Shown piece by piece: positions 10,466-20,900 of a DNA stretch of 64,000 bases (positions are counted from its first letter, which is position 1; each line of letters starts with the position of its first letter). Where the stretch lies: positions 1 through 64,000 of the forward strand of contig JAIPJT010000006.1 in assembly GCA_021733985.1 (NCBI GenBank), in the 5' to 3' direction. Source of the stretch: Victivallales bacterium. Its GTDB lineage: Bacteria; Verrucomicrobiota; Lentisphaeria; Victivallales; GWF2-38-69. The position numbers were made by a program, and so were the translations under genes. The notes beneath the pieces are model-generated. The model ran no database searches and was not told where the DNA came from. It saw nothing but the letters and a program-made list of their open reading frames with translations.

Positions 10466-11449
10466 ATGGGTAAGAAGATACTTATATTAGGCGGTGGGAT
10501 CAGTGGCCTCGAATGTGCGTCTCTCCTTTTTGAAAACAATGAAGTCTGGATTGTGGAAAAAGCGGATCATCTTGGTGGAATGAGTAAAGATTACTCATGC
10601 AAAGCTACTGATAAATGCAATTTCTGCGGCTGGTGTCTTACCGATAAAACTATTAGAAAAGTAAACGATAATAAAAACAAAATAAACTTTCTTTTTAATA
10701 CAGAACTGAAAAAAGTAAAAAAACTTAACGGTAGATTCTCTGTTTCCTTTTCCAACGGCAGCGTCGAAAACTTTGATAAAATTATTATAGCCTGCGGGAG
10801 TAAAGAATTTAACGCTGTAAATAAACCCCGTTTCGGTTATAACCGCTACAATAATGTGATTACCGGCTATGACCTCGAACAGGACCTCAGAAAGCATGAT
10901 TTTTCAAAAAACTCTGCTGTCGCATTTATACAGTGTGTAGGAAGCCGAGATGAATCCATTGAGGCATTATACTGCTCTAAGGTCTGCTGCAGATACGCTT
11001 TAAGAATGGCAAATTACATCTCTTATAAATATCCTGAAATCAAAATAACTGTATTTTATATGGACCTGCAACTTCAGGGAAAAGATATTGACCGGATTTA
11101 TGAAGATATAAAAGAAAACGAAAATATCAATTTCGTTAGAGGCATTCCTTCATTTATCGAAGAAACACCAGAAAAAAAACTGACAGTTCGCCTTGAAGAC
11201 ACACAGACAAATCATACTTCAAGTAGTGAATTTGATAAAATTATTCTGTCAGTCGGTTTATGTCCCAATCCGGACAATGAAAAGCTTTCCAGGATTCTCG
11301 GCATCAACCTTGATTCAAACGGTTTCATTGCTGCAGATAAAAGCAGCATGACAAATATTGAAGGAATTTATGCTATCGGCACCTCCTCCGGTCCCAACAG
11401 CATAAATCAAACATTGGAATCATCAAAAATTGTATCTGAACTGTTATGA
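10466..11449 (+). CDS. HdrA-like FAD-dependent oxidoreductase (compact)
   Basis: GGGISGLECASLLFENNEVWIVEKADHLGGM; CNFCGWCL; FIQCVGSRDESIEALYCSKVCCRYAL; IYAIGTSSGPNSINQTLESS; internal ATG with ribosome-binding site preferred. Confidence 0.85.
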   Translation: MGKKILILGGGISGLECASLLFENNEVWIVEKADHLGGMSKDYSCKATDKCNFCGWCLTDKTIRKVNDNKNKINFLFNTELKKVKKLNGRFSVSFSNGSVENFDKIIIACGSKEFNAVNKPRFGYNRYNNVITGYDLEQDLRKHDFSKNSAVAFIQCVGSRDESIEALYCSKVCCRYALRMANYISYKYPEIKITVFYMDLQLQGKDIDRIYEDIKENENINFVRGIPSFIEETPEKKLTVRLEDTQTNHTSSSEFDKIILSVGLCPNPDNEKLSRILGINLDSNGFIAADKSSMTNIEGIYAIGTSSGPNSINQTLESSKIVSELL

Positions 11450-12588
11450 TAAAGAAAATCAATAAAAAAATACTTATTACAGGTATAACACCTGAAACCC
11501 TGAAGCTGTCTTCGATTCTTGCTGAAAACGGCTTTCATATAATTCTTGCAGATAAAGAGCGGAAAAAACAACATGCAGTAAAATCTGATGATTATTCTCT
11601 TTCGAGTATTAATAATAAAAATATTAAAGTTTTGTATAATACTCAACTTACCGCACTTAACGGACAGATATGCAACTTCACAGCTTATCTTAAATCCGAT
11701 GATTCGATTGTAGAAGAACAGATCGAATCTGTTATCATCGCAACTGAAGTAACAGAAAAAGAACTGGAAAATAAAAAAGGTCTCGCTTTTTCAGAATTTA
11801 AAGAAAAAGTAAAAAAGAGCTGCAATTCTGAATGTTCCAAATTGAGTATTTCAGGTATCACTCCTGAAAAAATAGCTTTGTACATTGATAATAGTGCGCT
11901 TTCAAGACTTGTATTCAGCAGTGTAATGAAATATGCAGAGTTATGTAAGAATGATTTTGGGATTGAAGTAGCAGTTTACACCCCGGATGTCTTGACAGCT
12001 GCATCAAATTTGGAAGCTGATTACCGTTCTCTTCGTGAAAGCGGTGTAGTTTTTATAAAATATACGGACAGACCGGTTTTTTCCGACAAAGCAGATAAAA
12101 CTGTTATCAATCTAAATCATCCGGAGACTGAACTGAACAGCATCGAATACGACCTTGTAGTATCTGCTGAAAAAATGATTACATCCGAATATTCAAAAGA
12201 ACAGCTGAAACTCATGAATATTCCTAACTATAACAATATTCATTTTATGGCCTGCACTACACCCCGAAAAGGAATTTTCATCTGCGGAAACGGCAGAGAG
12301 GATATGCTGGAAAAAGAAGCACTTAATGATGCGGAAGAATGTGCTTCCTTAATCCTTTCAGATTTTGCAGACGGAACATACGAATTTGAAGAAACCTCTG
12401 TAGAAATAGAAAAAACTAAATGTACTCTGTGCCTGACCTGTGTAAGGACATGCCCGCATAAAGCTATTGAATATATTAGAGATTCAATTGATGAACGGGC
12501 TGTCAGGATTGTTGATGAAGCATGTTTCAGATGCGGACAGTGTGTCAGCGAATGCCCGACAAAAGCATTATCATTAATAGAAAATTAG
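11446..12588 (+). CDS. Divergent HdrA-like protein with C-terminal 2x[4Fe-4S] ferredoxin domain
   Basis: ATGA overlap with the previous gene; KILITGITPETLKLSSILAENGFHIILADK degenerate Rossmann; CTLCLTCVRTCPHKA...CFRCGQCVSECPTKA; no CVGSR..YC..VCC motif. Confidence 0.7.
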   Translation: MIKKINKKILITGITPETLKLSSILAENGFHIILADKERKKQHAVKSDDYSLSSINNKNIKVLYNTQLTALNGQICNFTAYLKSDDSIVEEQIESVIIATEVTEKELENKKGLAFSEFKEKVKKSCNSECSKLSISGITPEKIALYIDNSALSRLVFSSVMKYAELCKNDFGIEVAVYTPDVLTAASNLEADYRSLRESGVVFIKYTDRPVFSDKADKTVINLNHPETELNSIEYDLVVSAEKMITSEYSKEQLKLMNIPNYNNIHFMACTTPRKGIFICGNGREDMLEKEALNDAEECASLILSDFADGTYEFEETSVEIEKTKCTLCLTCVRTCPHKAIEYIRDSIDERAVRIVDEACFRCGQCVSECPTKALSLIEN

Positions 12589-12610
12589 ATAAAAACAGGA
12601 GAGTAAAACA

Positions 12611-12970
12611 ATGACAGCCAAAAGAAAAAATTTATTTCTTTTATGTGAAAATTCAGGATACCTTCTGTTTGAGAAAGCCGGTATTACTCCGAACAATTCA
12701 GATATTAGAGAAATACCCTGTGCAGGCAGAGTTGAAAAAAATGAGCTTTTAGATCTCCTTGAAAATGAATACAGAAAAATTATTATCGTTTCATGCTTTG
12801 AAGGGGCCTGTCATTATGTATATGGGAATAAAAGGTGCGCAAAAAAAATAGAAGCCTTAAAAAAAGATCTGACTGAATTGTCTTTAGACACAGAAATTAT
12901 AGAATTCCACAGTCTTTCAGCAAATATGCTTGAAGATTTTAGAGAAATAATCAATAAAGCAGAGTCATAA
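12611..12970 (+). CDS. MvhD/FlxD-like hydrogenase/heterodisulfide reductase iron-sulfur subunit
   Basis: IREIPCAGRVEKNELLDLLE...VSCFEGACHYVYGNKRCAKKIEALKK matches the MvhD pattern. Confidence 0.8.
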   Translation: MTAKRKNLFLLCENSGYLLFEKAGITPNNSDIREIPCAGRVEKNELLDLLENEYRKIIIVSCFEGACHYVYGNKRCAKKIEALKKDLTELSLDTEIIEFHSLSANMLEDFREIINKAES

Positions 12971-12974
12971 AGAA

Positions 12975-13661
12975 ATGATTGTAGTAAAAAGAAAGCCAAT
13001 AAAGGAAATTTTAGAATTTGTTAAAAACTCTAAAAATATACTTATAGCCGGATGCGGTACGTGCGCAGCTGTATGCCTGGAAGGCGGCGAAAAGGAAGCC
13101 GCTGAAATAAAAGGGCTGCTTAATCTACATTTCAAAAATGAAGATAAAAATATTTCAGCTCTCTGCGACAGCGCAGTCAGGCTATGTGATCCGGAATTTG
13201 TAAAAGATATTAAGCTTAAATGTAACGTTCTCCCCGATGTTATTATTTCTTTAGGATGCGGCGCCGGTGTACAAATGGTTTCCGATATCTTTGAAAGTGT
13301 ACCTGTCTTTCCAGGTATTAATACAACTTTTCTGGGAACAAATGATGAACTGGGTGTTTTCTCCGAAAAATGTCAGGGATGCGGTGAATGCATACTGGAT
13401 AAAACAGGTGGTATCTGTCCTGTTTCAAGATGTTCTAAAAGCCTGTTAAATGGACCCTGCGGCGGTTCCTCAGATGGTAAATGTGAAGTAGACGACACCA
13501 TCGACTGCGCATGGCAGCTTATTTTTGACAGGTTAAAAACTATGAATATGCTTGACAAAATGCAGGAAATTATACCTGTAAAAGACTGGCGCACCTCGCG
13601 AGACGGCGGTGTAAGAGCAATGGTAAAGGAAGAAGCCGTTATAGATAAAAATGAAGAGTAA
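12975..13661 (+). CDS. metV: Methylenetetrahydrofolate reductase partner protein MetV (MTHFR C-terminal Zn/Fe-S domain)
   Basis: IAGCGTCAAVCLEGGEKE; CQGCGECILDKTGGICPVSRCSKSLLNGPCGGSSDGKCEV; adjacent to metF. Confidence 0.85.
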   Translation: MIVVKRKPIKEILEFVKNSKNILIAGCGTCAAVCLEGGEKEAAEIKGLLNLHFKNEDKNISALCDSAVRLCDPEFVKDIKLKCNVLPDVIISLGCGAGVQMVSDIFESVPVFPGINTTFLGTNDELGVFSEKCQGCGECILDKTGGICPVSRCSKSLLNGPCGGSSDGKCEVDDTIDCAWQLIFDRLKTMNMLDKMQEIIPVKDWRTSRDGGVRAMVKEEAVIDKNEE

Positions 13662-13664
13662 TTT

Positions 13665-14597
13665 ATGCACCAAGAAAGCAATCTAAAAAAAGTACTTGAT
13701 AGCGGGAAGTTTGCCGTAACCTGTGAGTTAGGGCCTCCCAAAGGCACAGATCTGGATGTTGTAAAAGAAAAAGCCTCTTTAATTAAAGGCTATGTAGATG
13801 CTGTAAACGTTACCGATAATCAAACTGCAATCGTACGTCTTTCAAGTATTGCCACCAGCCATATACTGCATGATCTGGGAATTGATCCTATAATGCAGAT
13901 GGTATGCAGAGACCGGAACAGAATAGCAATGCAGTCCGACCTTTTCGGTGCCTATTCTTTAGGTATTAAGAATCTTCTCTGTCTTTCCGGAGACCATCAG
14001 ACTTTCGGCAATCACCCCGAATCAAAAAATGTCTTTGATATTGATTCTATTCAGCAGTTAAGCATGATAAACAAAATGAAAAATGAGAAAAAAGCATACT
14101 GCGGAGAAGAGATTGAGGGTGATTTTGATATGTTCCTGGGAGGCGCTTCCAATCCTTTCGGTGATCCCTATGAGTTCAGAGTTATCAGGCTGGCTAAAAA
14201 GATTAATGCCGGTGCCAAATTCATACAGACACAGTGTATTTACGATATGGATAAATTTGAAGATTTTATGAAAATGGTCAGGGACATGGGACTCCATAAA
14301 AAAACCTATATCCTTGCAGGAGTTCTACCGCTTAAATCTTTTGGGATGGCAAAATATATGAAAAATAATGTTGCCGGTGTACAAATACCGGATGAACTTC
14401 TGAACCGAATGAAAACTGCAAAAGCAGCCGGTAAAGGAATGTCTGCAAAAGAAGGTATTAAAATCTGTGTAGAACAGATAAAAAGGCTCAGGAACATTGA
14501 AGGCGTCCACGGTGTCCATGTAATGGCTATTGAATGGGAAAAGAAAGTACCGCAGATAGTTGAAGAAGCAGGACTTCTCCCCCGCCCCGAACTGTAA
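13665..14597 (+). CDS. metF: Methylenetetrahydrofolate reductase
   Basis: VTCELGPPKGTDLD; DAVNVTDNQ; HLGIDPIMQMVCRDRNR-type segment; GAKFIQTQCIYD. Confidence 0.92.
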   Translation: MHQESNLKKVLDSGKFAVTCELGPPKGTDLDVVKEKASLIKGYVDAVNVTDNQTAIVRLSSIATSHILHDLGIDPIMQMVCRDRNRIAMQSDLFGAYSLGIKNLLCLSGDHQTFGNHPESKNVFDIDSIQQLSMINKMKNEKKAYCGEEIEGDFDMFLGGASNPFGDPYEFRVIRLAKKINAGAKFIQTQCIYDMDKFEDFMKMVRDMGLHKKTYILAGVLPLKSFGMAKYMKNNVAGVQIPDELLNRMKTAKAAGKGMSAKEGIKICVEQIKRLRNIEGVHGVHVMAIEWEKKVPQIVEEAGLLPRPEL

Positions 14598-14710
14598 ATA
14601 AAATAGTTGATTAAATATTACTCATAGCTTTAAATTAAGCACGATATAAAAAAATTTAAAACCGCAGATAGCAGGTTTAATTATTTTGAAAAATTTGTCC
14701 GGAGGATATT

Positions 14711-15187
14711 ATGGCTGAAAATACAGACAAAAACAAACTTGACCCTATGTTGAAATATAAGGTCGCTGAAAAACCCGGGGGAGAAACTGTTAAGGCATGT
14801 TATTCCTGCGGAGTATGTACAGCAGCATGCCCGGTTAATGAAGTTAACGAAGATTTTAATCCCCGTAAAATGATAAGAATGATCCTTCTGGGAGATAAGG
14901 AAAACTTATTTTCCTCAGATCTTATGTGGTACTGCATGCTTTGTGAACGATGCTATGCAAACTGTCCTCAAAAAGTAAACTTTGCACATATAGCCAGGGC
15001 ATTAAGAGACATTGCTGTTGAAGAAGGTTTTGTAGACAGTGAATTCTCGGTTATTATTAAAAAAATAGAAAGCCGCGTCGGTGACCTGAGAAAAGATGCT
15101 ATTGCAGAAGTACTTAAAAACAAGAAGAATATAGAAAATATTGATATAAATAAAACATTAAAAGAATTAATAAACTCAGATGAGTAA
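14711..15187 (+). CDS. HdrC-like 4Fe-4S protein
   Basis: CYSCGVCTAACPVNE...CMLCERCYANCPQKV; size and motif spacing of HdrC. Confidence 0.8.
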   Translation: MAENTDKNKLDPMLKYKVAEKPGGETVKACYSCGVCTAACPVNEVNEDFNPRKMIRMILLGDKENLFSSDLMWYCMLCERCYANCPQKVNFAHIARALRDIAVEEGFVDSEFSVIIKKIESRVGDLRKDAIAEVLKNKKNIENIDINKTLKELINSDE

Positions 15188-15190
15188 CTT

Positions 15191-16066
15191 ATGAGTGTAA
15201 CAAAAGAAAAAAATAAAAATGGTTCTGTAGTAGTTGTAGGCGGAGGAATAGCCGGTGTTCAGCTCTCAAGCGACCTCGCCGACTCGGGTTACTATGTCTA
15301 CCTTGTGGAAAAGACACCCTCAATAGGCGGTATTATGTCACAGCTCGACAAAACTTTTCCAACCAACGACTGCTCCATGTGTATTTTAGCTCCGAAACTC
15401 GTAGGTGTAGGAAGAAATCCCAATATAGAACTTCTGACTCACTCTGAAGTAAAGGAGTTTGCCGGAAAACCCGGCAATTTCAAAGTTAAAGTTGTCAAAC
15501 ACGCAAGAAGTGTCGATCCGGACAAATGCACCGGTTGCGGTCTCTGTACCGAAAACTGTCCTATTCAGTATAAAATTCAGCCTAAAGAAGAAGCCTTGCA
15601 GATTCCGGAAATAGAAGACAGAGAGGAAATAGATAAGATTATTAACAGCTATAAAGATCTGGATTCACCTGTTGTGCAGATTCTGCTTGATATTAATGAA
15701 AAATATAAATATCTGCCTGAACCTGTACTGAAATATATTTCATACAAAATGGATATTCCCTTTTCTGAGATTTATAGAATGGTTACTTTCTACAAGGCGT
15801 TTTCACTTGAGCCTAAAGGAAAATATCACTTTAAAGTATGTATGGGTACTGCATGCCACGTCAGAGGGGCCGAAGCTGTGCTTGAAAGTATAAAACATGG
15901 AATTAAGGATACTAAAAAGGATCTGTTTTCTGTAGAAACAGTTAACTGTCTGGGTGTCTGCGCATCCGGTCCAGTAATAGTTGTGAATGAAACATATTAT
16001 GGAAATATGAATTCTAAAAACACAGCTGAATTAGTTAAGAAACTTATTGACAAAGAAAACGAGTAA
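15191..16066 (+). CDS. Fusion: HdrA N-terminal FAD-binding/ferredoxin segment plus NuoE-like [2Fe-2S] thioredoxin-fold domain
   Basis: VVVVGGGIAGVQLSSDLADSGYYVYLVEKTPSIGGIMSQLDKTFPTNDCSMCILAPK; DPDKCTGCGLCTENCPI; then a NuoE-type helical bundle and KVCMGTACHVRGA...VNCLGVCASGPVIVVN. Confidence 0.85.
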   Translation: MSVTKEKNKNGSVVVVGGGIAGVQLSSDLADSGYYVYLVEKTPSIGGIMSQLDKTFPTNDCSMCILAPKLVGVGRNPNIELLTHSEVKEFAGKPGNFKVKVVKHARSVDPDKCTGCGLCTENCPIQYKIQPKEEALQIPEIEDREEIDKIINSYKDLDSPVVQILLDINEKYKYLPEPVLKYISYKMDIPFSEIYRMVTFYKAFSLEPKGKYHFKVCMGTACHVRGAEAVLESIKHGIKDTKKDLFSVETVNCLGVCASGPVIVVNETYYGNMNSKNTAELVKKLIDKENE

Positions 16067-16086
16067 GTTCAGTCAGGAGATATTTA

Positions 16087-17982
16087 ATGAGCGAGTTAAA
16101 ACTAAATTCAGTCATAGCCGGTAAAAAGGAGCTGGAGGAAATTTGCAACAAGTTAATCAGCAAAAATAAAAATATTAAAAAAACTGTTTCAATATGCTGC
16201 GGTACCGGCTGTATAGCCAATAACAGTCTTGAAATAGTTAATAAATTACAACAACTCCTTAAAAGCAGAAAAATAGATAATGCCGAAATTAAAATATTAA
16301 AATCCGGCTGTCCGGGTTATTGCGAACAGGGGCCACTTGTAAAAATTATGCCTGATGACATTCTCTATACCAAGGTAACTCCTGAAGATGCAGAAGAGAT
16401 TATCAATGAAACAATAATAAATAATAAAACTGTTGAAAGACTGCTTTTTAAAGAAAACGGCGATAAAACAATACAAAAGGAAAATGACATACCTTTTTAC
16501 AAAAAGCAGAACAGGATCCTGCTTGGCTTGCAAAGCAAAATAGATTATACAAGCCTTGAAGATTATATTTCAATAAACGGTTATCAGGCCGCTGCTAAAG
16601 CTTTCTCAATGAAACCTGACAATATAATCGGTGAAATAGTTGATTCAGGCCTAAGAGGAAGAGGCGGCGCGGGCTTCCCTACAGGAAGAAAATGGGAACA
16701 GGTAAAGAAGCAGGATAATACACCTAAATATATAGTCTGCAACGCCGATGAAGGTGACCCCGGTGCTTTTATGGATAGGGCAGTCCTCGAAGGGAATCCC
16801 CATCTGATCATAGAAGGCCTTATAATAGGCGGATATGCCATGGGTGCGGAAAAAGGTTATGTTTATGTCAGAGATGAATACCCACTGGCAGTAAAAAATC
16901 TTAAGAAAGCAACAGATGCGGCCAGAAAAGTTGGACTTCTCGGCAAAAACATTCTCGGTTCAGGCTTCAACTTCGATATCGTCCTGTACAGAGGCGCCGG
17001 TGCATTTGTCTGCGGCGAATCATCTGCTCTTATAAAAAGCATTATGGGTATGGCAGGAGAGCCTAAGCAGAAAATTCCACGAAATTCAGTAAAAGGTTTA
17101 TGGAATAAGCCTACTAACATTAATAATGTGGAAACATGGGCAAATGTACCAAATATTATCAATTACGGTTCATCATGGTTTGCCGAATACGGAAACAAAA
17201 GCTCAAAAGGAACTAAAATCTTTGCCCTTGTAGGAAAAATCAACAATACAGGTCTCGTCGAGGTCCCTATGGGTATAACCTTACGTGAAGTTATCAATGA
17301 TATCGGGGGCGGCATACCTGAAGGCAAAAAATTCAAAGCTGTTCAGACAGGAGGCCCGTCAGGAGGCTGCCTACCCGATGAAAAACTTGACCTCCCTATC
17401 GACTTTGACAGTTTGGATGAAGCAGGTGCAATTATGGGGTCCGGCGGTATGATCGTTATGGACGAAAATACCTGTATGGTTGATGTTGCTAAATATTTTA
17501 CAGACTTCAATCTGAATGAATCATGCGGTAAATGCACATCCTGTCGAGAAGGACTAAGCAGACTCTCTGAAATTTTAGAACGAATTATAGGGGGGAAAGG
17601 AAAAGAAGATGATCTCCTGTTAATGGAGGAACTCTCTGAATATATCATAAGCACTTCACTTTGCGGATTAGGGCAGACCGCTCCGAATCCTGTTCTTTCA
17701 ACTTTAAGATATTTTAAAGACGAATATGAAGCTCATATTAAAGAAAAACGCTGTCCCGCAAAAGTTTGCAAAAGTTTAATATCTTTCAGGATTAATCCTG
17801 ACAAGTGCATAGGCTGCGGGAAATGTGCCAAATCCTGCCCCACTAATGCTATTTCGGGTGAGAAAAAACATACCCATGTAATTGACCCTTATAAATGTGT
17901 CAAATGCGGTCGTTGTCTTCTTGAGTGTCCCGGAAAAATACAGGCAGTTGAAAAAGTAGATACATTTGCAGAGGCTAAGTAA
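16087..17982 (+). CDS. NuoF/HndC-like NADH-binding flavoprotein with N-terminal thioredoxin-like [2Fe-2S] and C-terminal 2x[4Fe-4S] domains
   Basis: SGLRGRGGAGFPTGRKWE; NADEGDPGAFMDR; GAGAFVCGESSALIKSIMG; ESCGKCTSCREG; CIGCGKCAKSCPTNA. Confidence 0.9.
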   Translation: MSELKLNSVIAGKKELEEICNKLISKNKNIKKTVSICCGTGCIANNSLEIVNKLQQLLKSRKIDNAEIKILKSGCPGYCEQGPLVKIMPDDILYTKVTPEDAEEIINETIINNKTVERLLFKENGDKTIQKENDIPFYKKQNRILLGLQSKIDYTSLEDYISINGYQAAAKAFSMKPDNIIGEIVDSGLRGRGGAGFPTGRKWEQVKKQDNTPKYIVCNADEGDPGAFMDRAVLEGNPHLIIEGLIIGGYAMGAEKGYVYVRDEYPLAVKNLKKATDAARKVGLLGKNILGSGFNFDIVLYRGAGAFVCGESSALIKSIMGMAGEPKQKIPRNSVKGLWNKPTNINNVETWANVPNIINYGSSWFAEYGNKSSKGTKIFALVGKINNTGLVEVPMGITLREVINDIGGGIPEGKKFKAVQTGGPSGGCLPDEKLDLPIDFDSLDEAGAIMGSGGMIVMDENTCMVDVAKYFTDFNLNESCGKCTSCREGLSRLSEILERIIGGKGKEDDLLLMEELSEYIISTSLCGLGQTAPNPVLSTLRYFKDEYEAHIKEKRCPAKVCKSLISFRINPDKCIGCGKCAKSCPTNAISGEKKHTHVIDPYKCVKCGRCLLECPGKIQAVEKVDTFAEAK

Positions 17983-17983
17983 T

Positions 17984-20900
17984 ATGGATACAATAAAACT
18001 AACTATCAATAGCCGTGAATATAAAGCAGAAAAAGGGATGACAATCCTTGAGGTATGCAAAGAAAACAATATTTATATTCCGACACTATGCCACAGCAGT
18101 ATTCTTGAAAATTACGGAGCATGCCGGTTATGTGTTGTAGAACTTGATAATCGCGGCAGAAAGAAACTCGTAACTTCATGCACACATCCCGCATGGGACG
18201 GACTTACTGTAAATACTGACAGTGAAAGAGTATTAAAGTCAAGAAAGATGACAATTGAGCTTCTACTGTCAAGATGCCCTCAAGAAGAGAAACTTCAGGA
18301 ACTTGCAAAGTTCTATAGTGTAAAAGAAACGAGATTTATAGATAAAGACGAAAATTGTATTTTGTGCGGGCTTTGCGTCAGAATGTGTCAGGGACTTAAC
18401 ACAAATGCAATTTCGTTTATCAACAGGGGCCATGAAAGAGAAGTAAATACTCCGTATAGTACGGAAAGTGATGTCTGCCTCACCTGCGGAGCATGCGCCT
18501 CAATCTGCCCGATGTCCCATTTCAGTGAAGAGAAATTTGGAAATAACAGCGGATTAACTCCGGTACCTAAAAAGTCCCGTTATGAAGCAGGCCTTGTAAA
18601 AGAAAGTAACATTGCCGTGCCCTTTACCCAGGCGGTTCCGAATATGCCCGTTATTGACAGAGAAAACTGTATACATTTTCATAACGGCGGCTGCGGAATT
18701 TGCCAGGAAGTCTGCGAAGCTGAGGCAATAGACTATGAACAGGAAGATGAAACAGTCGATATAGAAGCCGGAGCTGTAGTAATTACCGGCGGCGGTGACG
18801 TTTTCGATCCCGATTTATTATACAAATACGGTTATACAAGATATAAGGATGTAATTACTTCGCTGGAGTTCGAAAGGATACTTTCCGCATCAGGGCCTTT
18901 CGGCGGCGAAGTTGTAAGATTATCCGACAATAAACATCCTGACAAGATCGCATTTATGCAGTGTATCGGATCAAGGGATGAAAGCAGTAAACACGGTTAC
19001 TGCTCAAGCGTCTGCTGTATGTATGCGATAAAAGAAGCCATTATAGCTAAAGAACATATGGGGAATAACGTAGAAATTACGATTTATTTCATGGATATCA
19101 GATGCTACGGTAAAGATTTTGAAAAATATTACGAGAGAGCACAAAATAAATACGGCATACGTTTCATAAGAACCAGAGCTTATGAACTTGAGGAAAAGAA
19201 TAATCAGTTATCTGTGAACTACTGCAGCCCTGACGGTACCAGACAGATTGAGAACCAAGATATGGTAGTTCTATCTGTCGGCTTTAATCCTTCATCTTCC
19301 TCCAGACAGGCAGCGGCAAAACTTAAATTGGCACACAATAAAAACGGTTTCATTAAATCACCTCTTTATGAACCGACAAAAACAACACATGAAGGTGTTT
19401 TTACATGCGGCGTTATCAACGGCCCGAAAGATATACCTGAAACGGTGGCAGAAGCCTCAGCTGTAAGCGCAAATATAAATGAATTTCTGTCTTCAGCCAG
19501 AGGTACTCTTACAAAAACAAAAGAATTTCCTGAAGAGCTGGATATATTTAATCTTGTACCGAGGATAGGTGTTTTTGTATGCCACTGCGGTATTAATATA
19601 GGATCAGTTGTGGATGTTAAAAAAGTTGCCGAACACGCAAAAACTCTCCCCAATGTGATTTATGCTGAAGATAATCAGTACACCTGCAGCCAGGATTCAC
19701 AGGAACGAATTAAAGAACTTGTTCAGGAATACAACTTGAACAGAGTAGTCGTTGCAAGCTGTTCTCCGAGGACACATGAACCCCTGTTCCAGGAAACTAT
19801 AAGAGAGGCCGGATTAAATAAATATCTGTTTGAAATGGCAAATATAAGAGACCAGTGCAGCTGGGTACATCCCAATGAACCGGAAAAAGCCACCGAGAAA
19901 TCTATTGATCTTCTCACAATGGCTGTAAATAAGGCACGTTTGCTTACACCGCTTAAGGAAAGTGAAATAGATGTACTTAAATCATCAATGATCATAGGCG
20001 GCGGCGTATCCGGTATGAATGCGGCTCTTAATCTTGCTGCACAGGATTTTGACGTTGTTCTGGTTGAGAAAGAAAACAGCCTTGGCGGTTTTGCTAAAAA
20101 TATTAAATATAACAGCTTCGGAGATGAAATAAATCCTTACCTCGAAGAACTAATAAAAAAAGTAGAAAACAACAGTAAAATTACTGTCTTTAAAAACTGC
20201 GACATTCAGCATGTTGACGGTTATATCGGAAACTATAATACAAAATTGCTTGACAGAACAAACAATACCGTCAATGAAGTAACTCACGGAACTGTGATTA
20301 TCACTGTAGGAGCCGACGAATATAAACCTAAAGAATTCCTCTACGGAAAAAATAAAAATGTTAAAACTCAGACAGAGTTTGAAGATATTATTCACAAAGA
20401 TGAGGCAGCAGTAAAAAAACTCGATAATATAGCAATGATACAGTGTGTTGGATCAAGGAATGATGAACATCCATACTGTTCAAGAGTATGCTGCCAGGAA
20501 GCAGTTAAAAACGCAATAAAAATTAAAGAGATTAGTCCTGATACCAATGTGTATGTTTTCTATCGCGATATCAGAACTTACGGCCTCCAGGAAGAGAACT
20601 ACAGAAAGGCCAGAAAACTCGGTGTAGTTTTTATTCGTTTCGAAAAAGATAATGAACCTGAAGCTTCAAGTCTGGATAACGGAAATATCGCAGTCAGTTT
20701 CCGTGAAGAACTCATAGGTAAAGAAATGGAACTTGTTGTTGATAAACTTATACTGAGTGCTGGAATAGTTGCAAATGCTAACAACCACAAACTCGCACAG
20801 CATTTCAAACTGCCTCTTAACGATGACGGTTTCTTCCTTGAAGCACATGTTAAGTTAAGGCCTGTTGATTTTGCTACGGAAGGTGTTTATCTTGCGGGTA

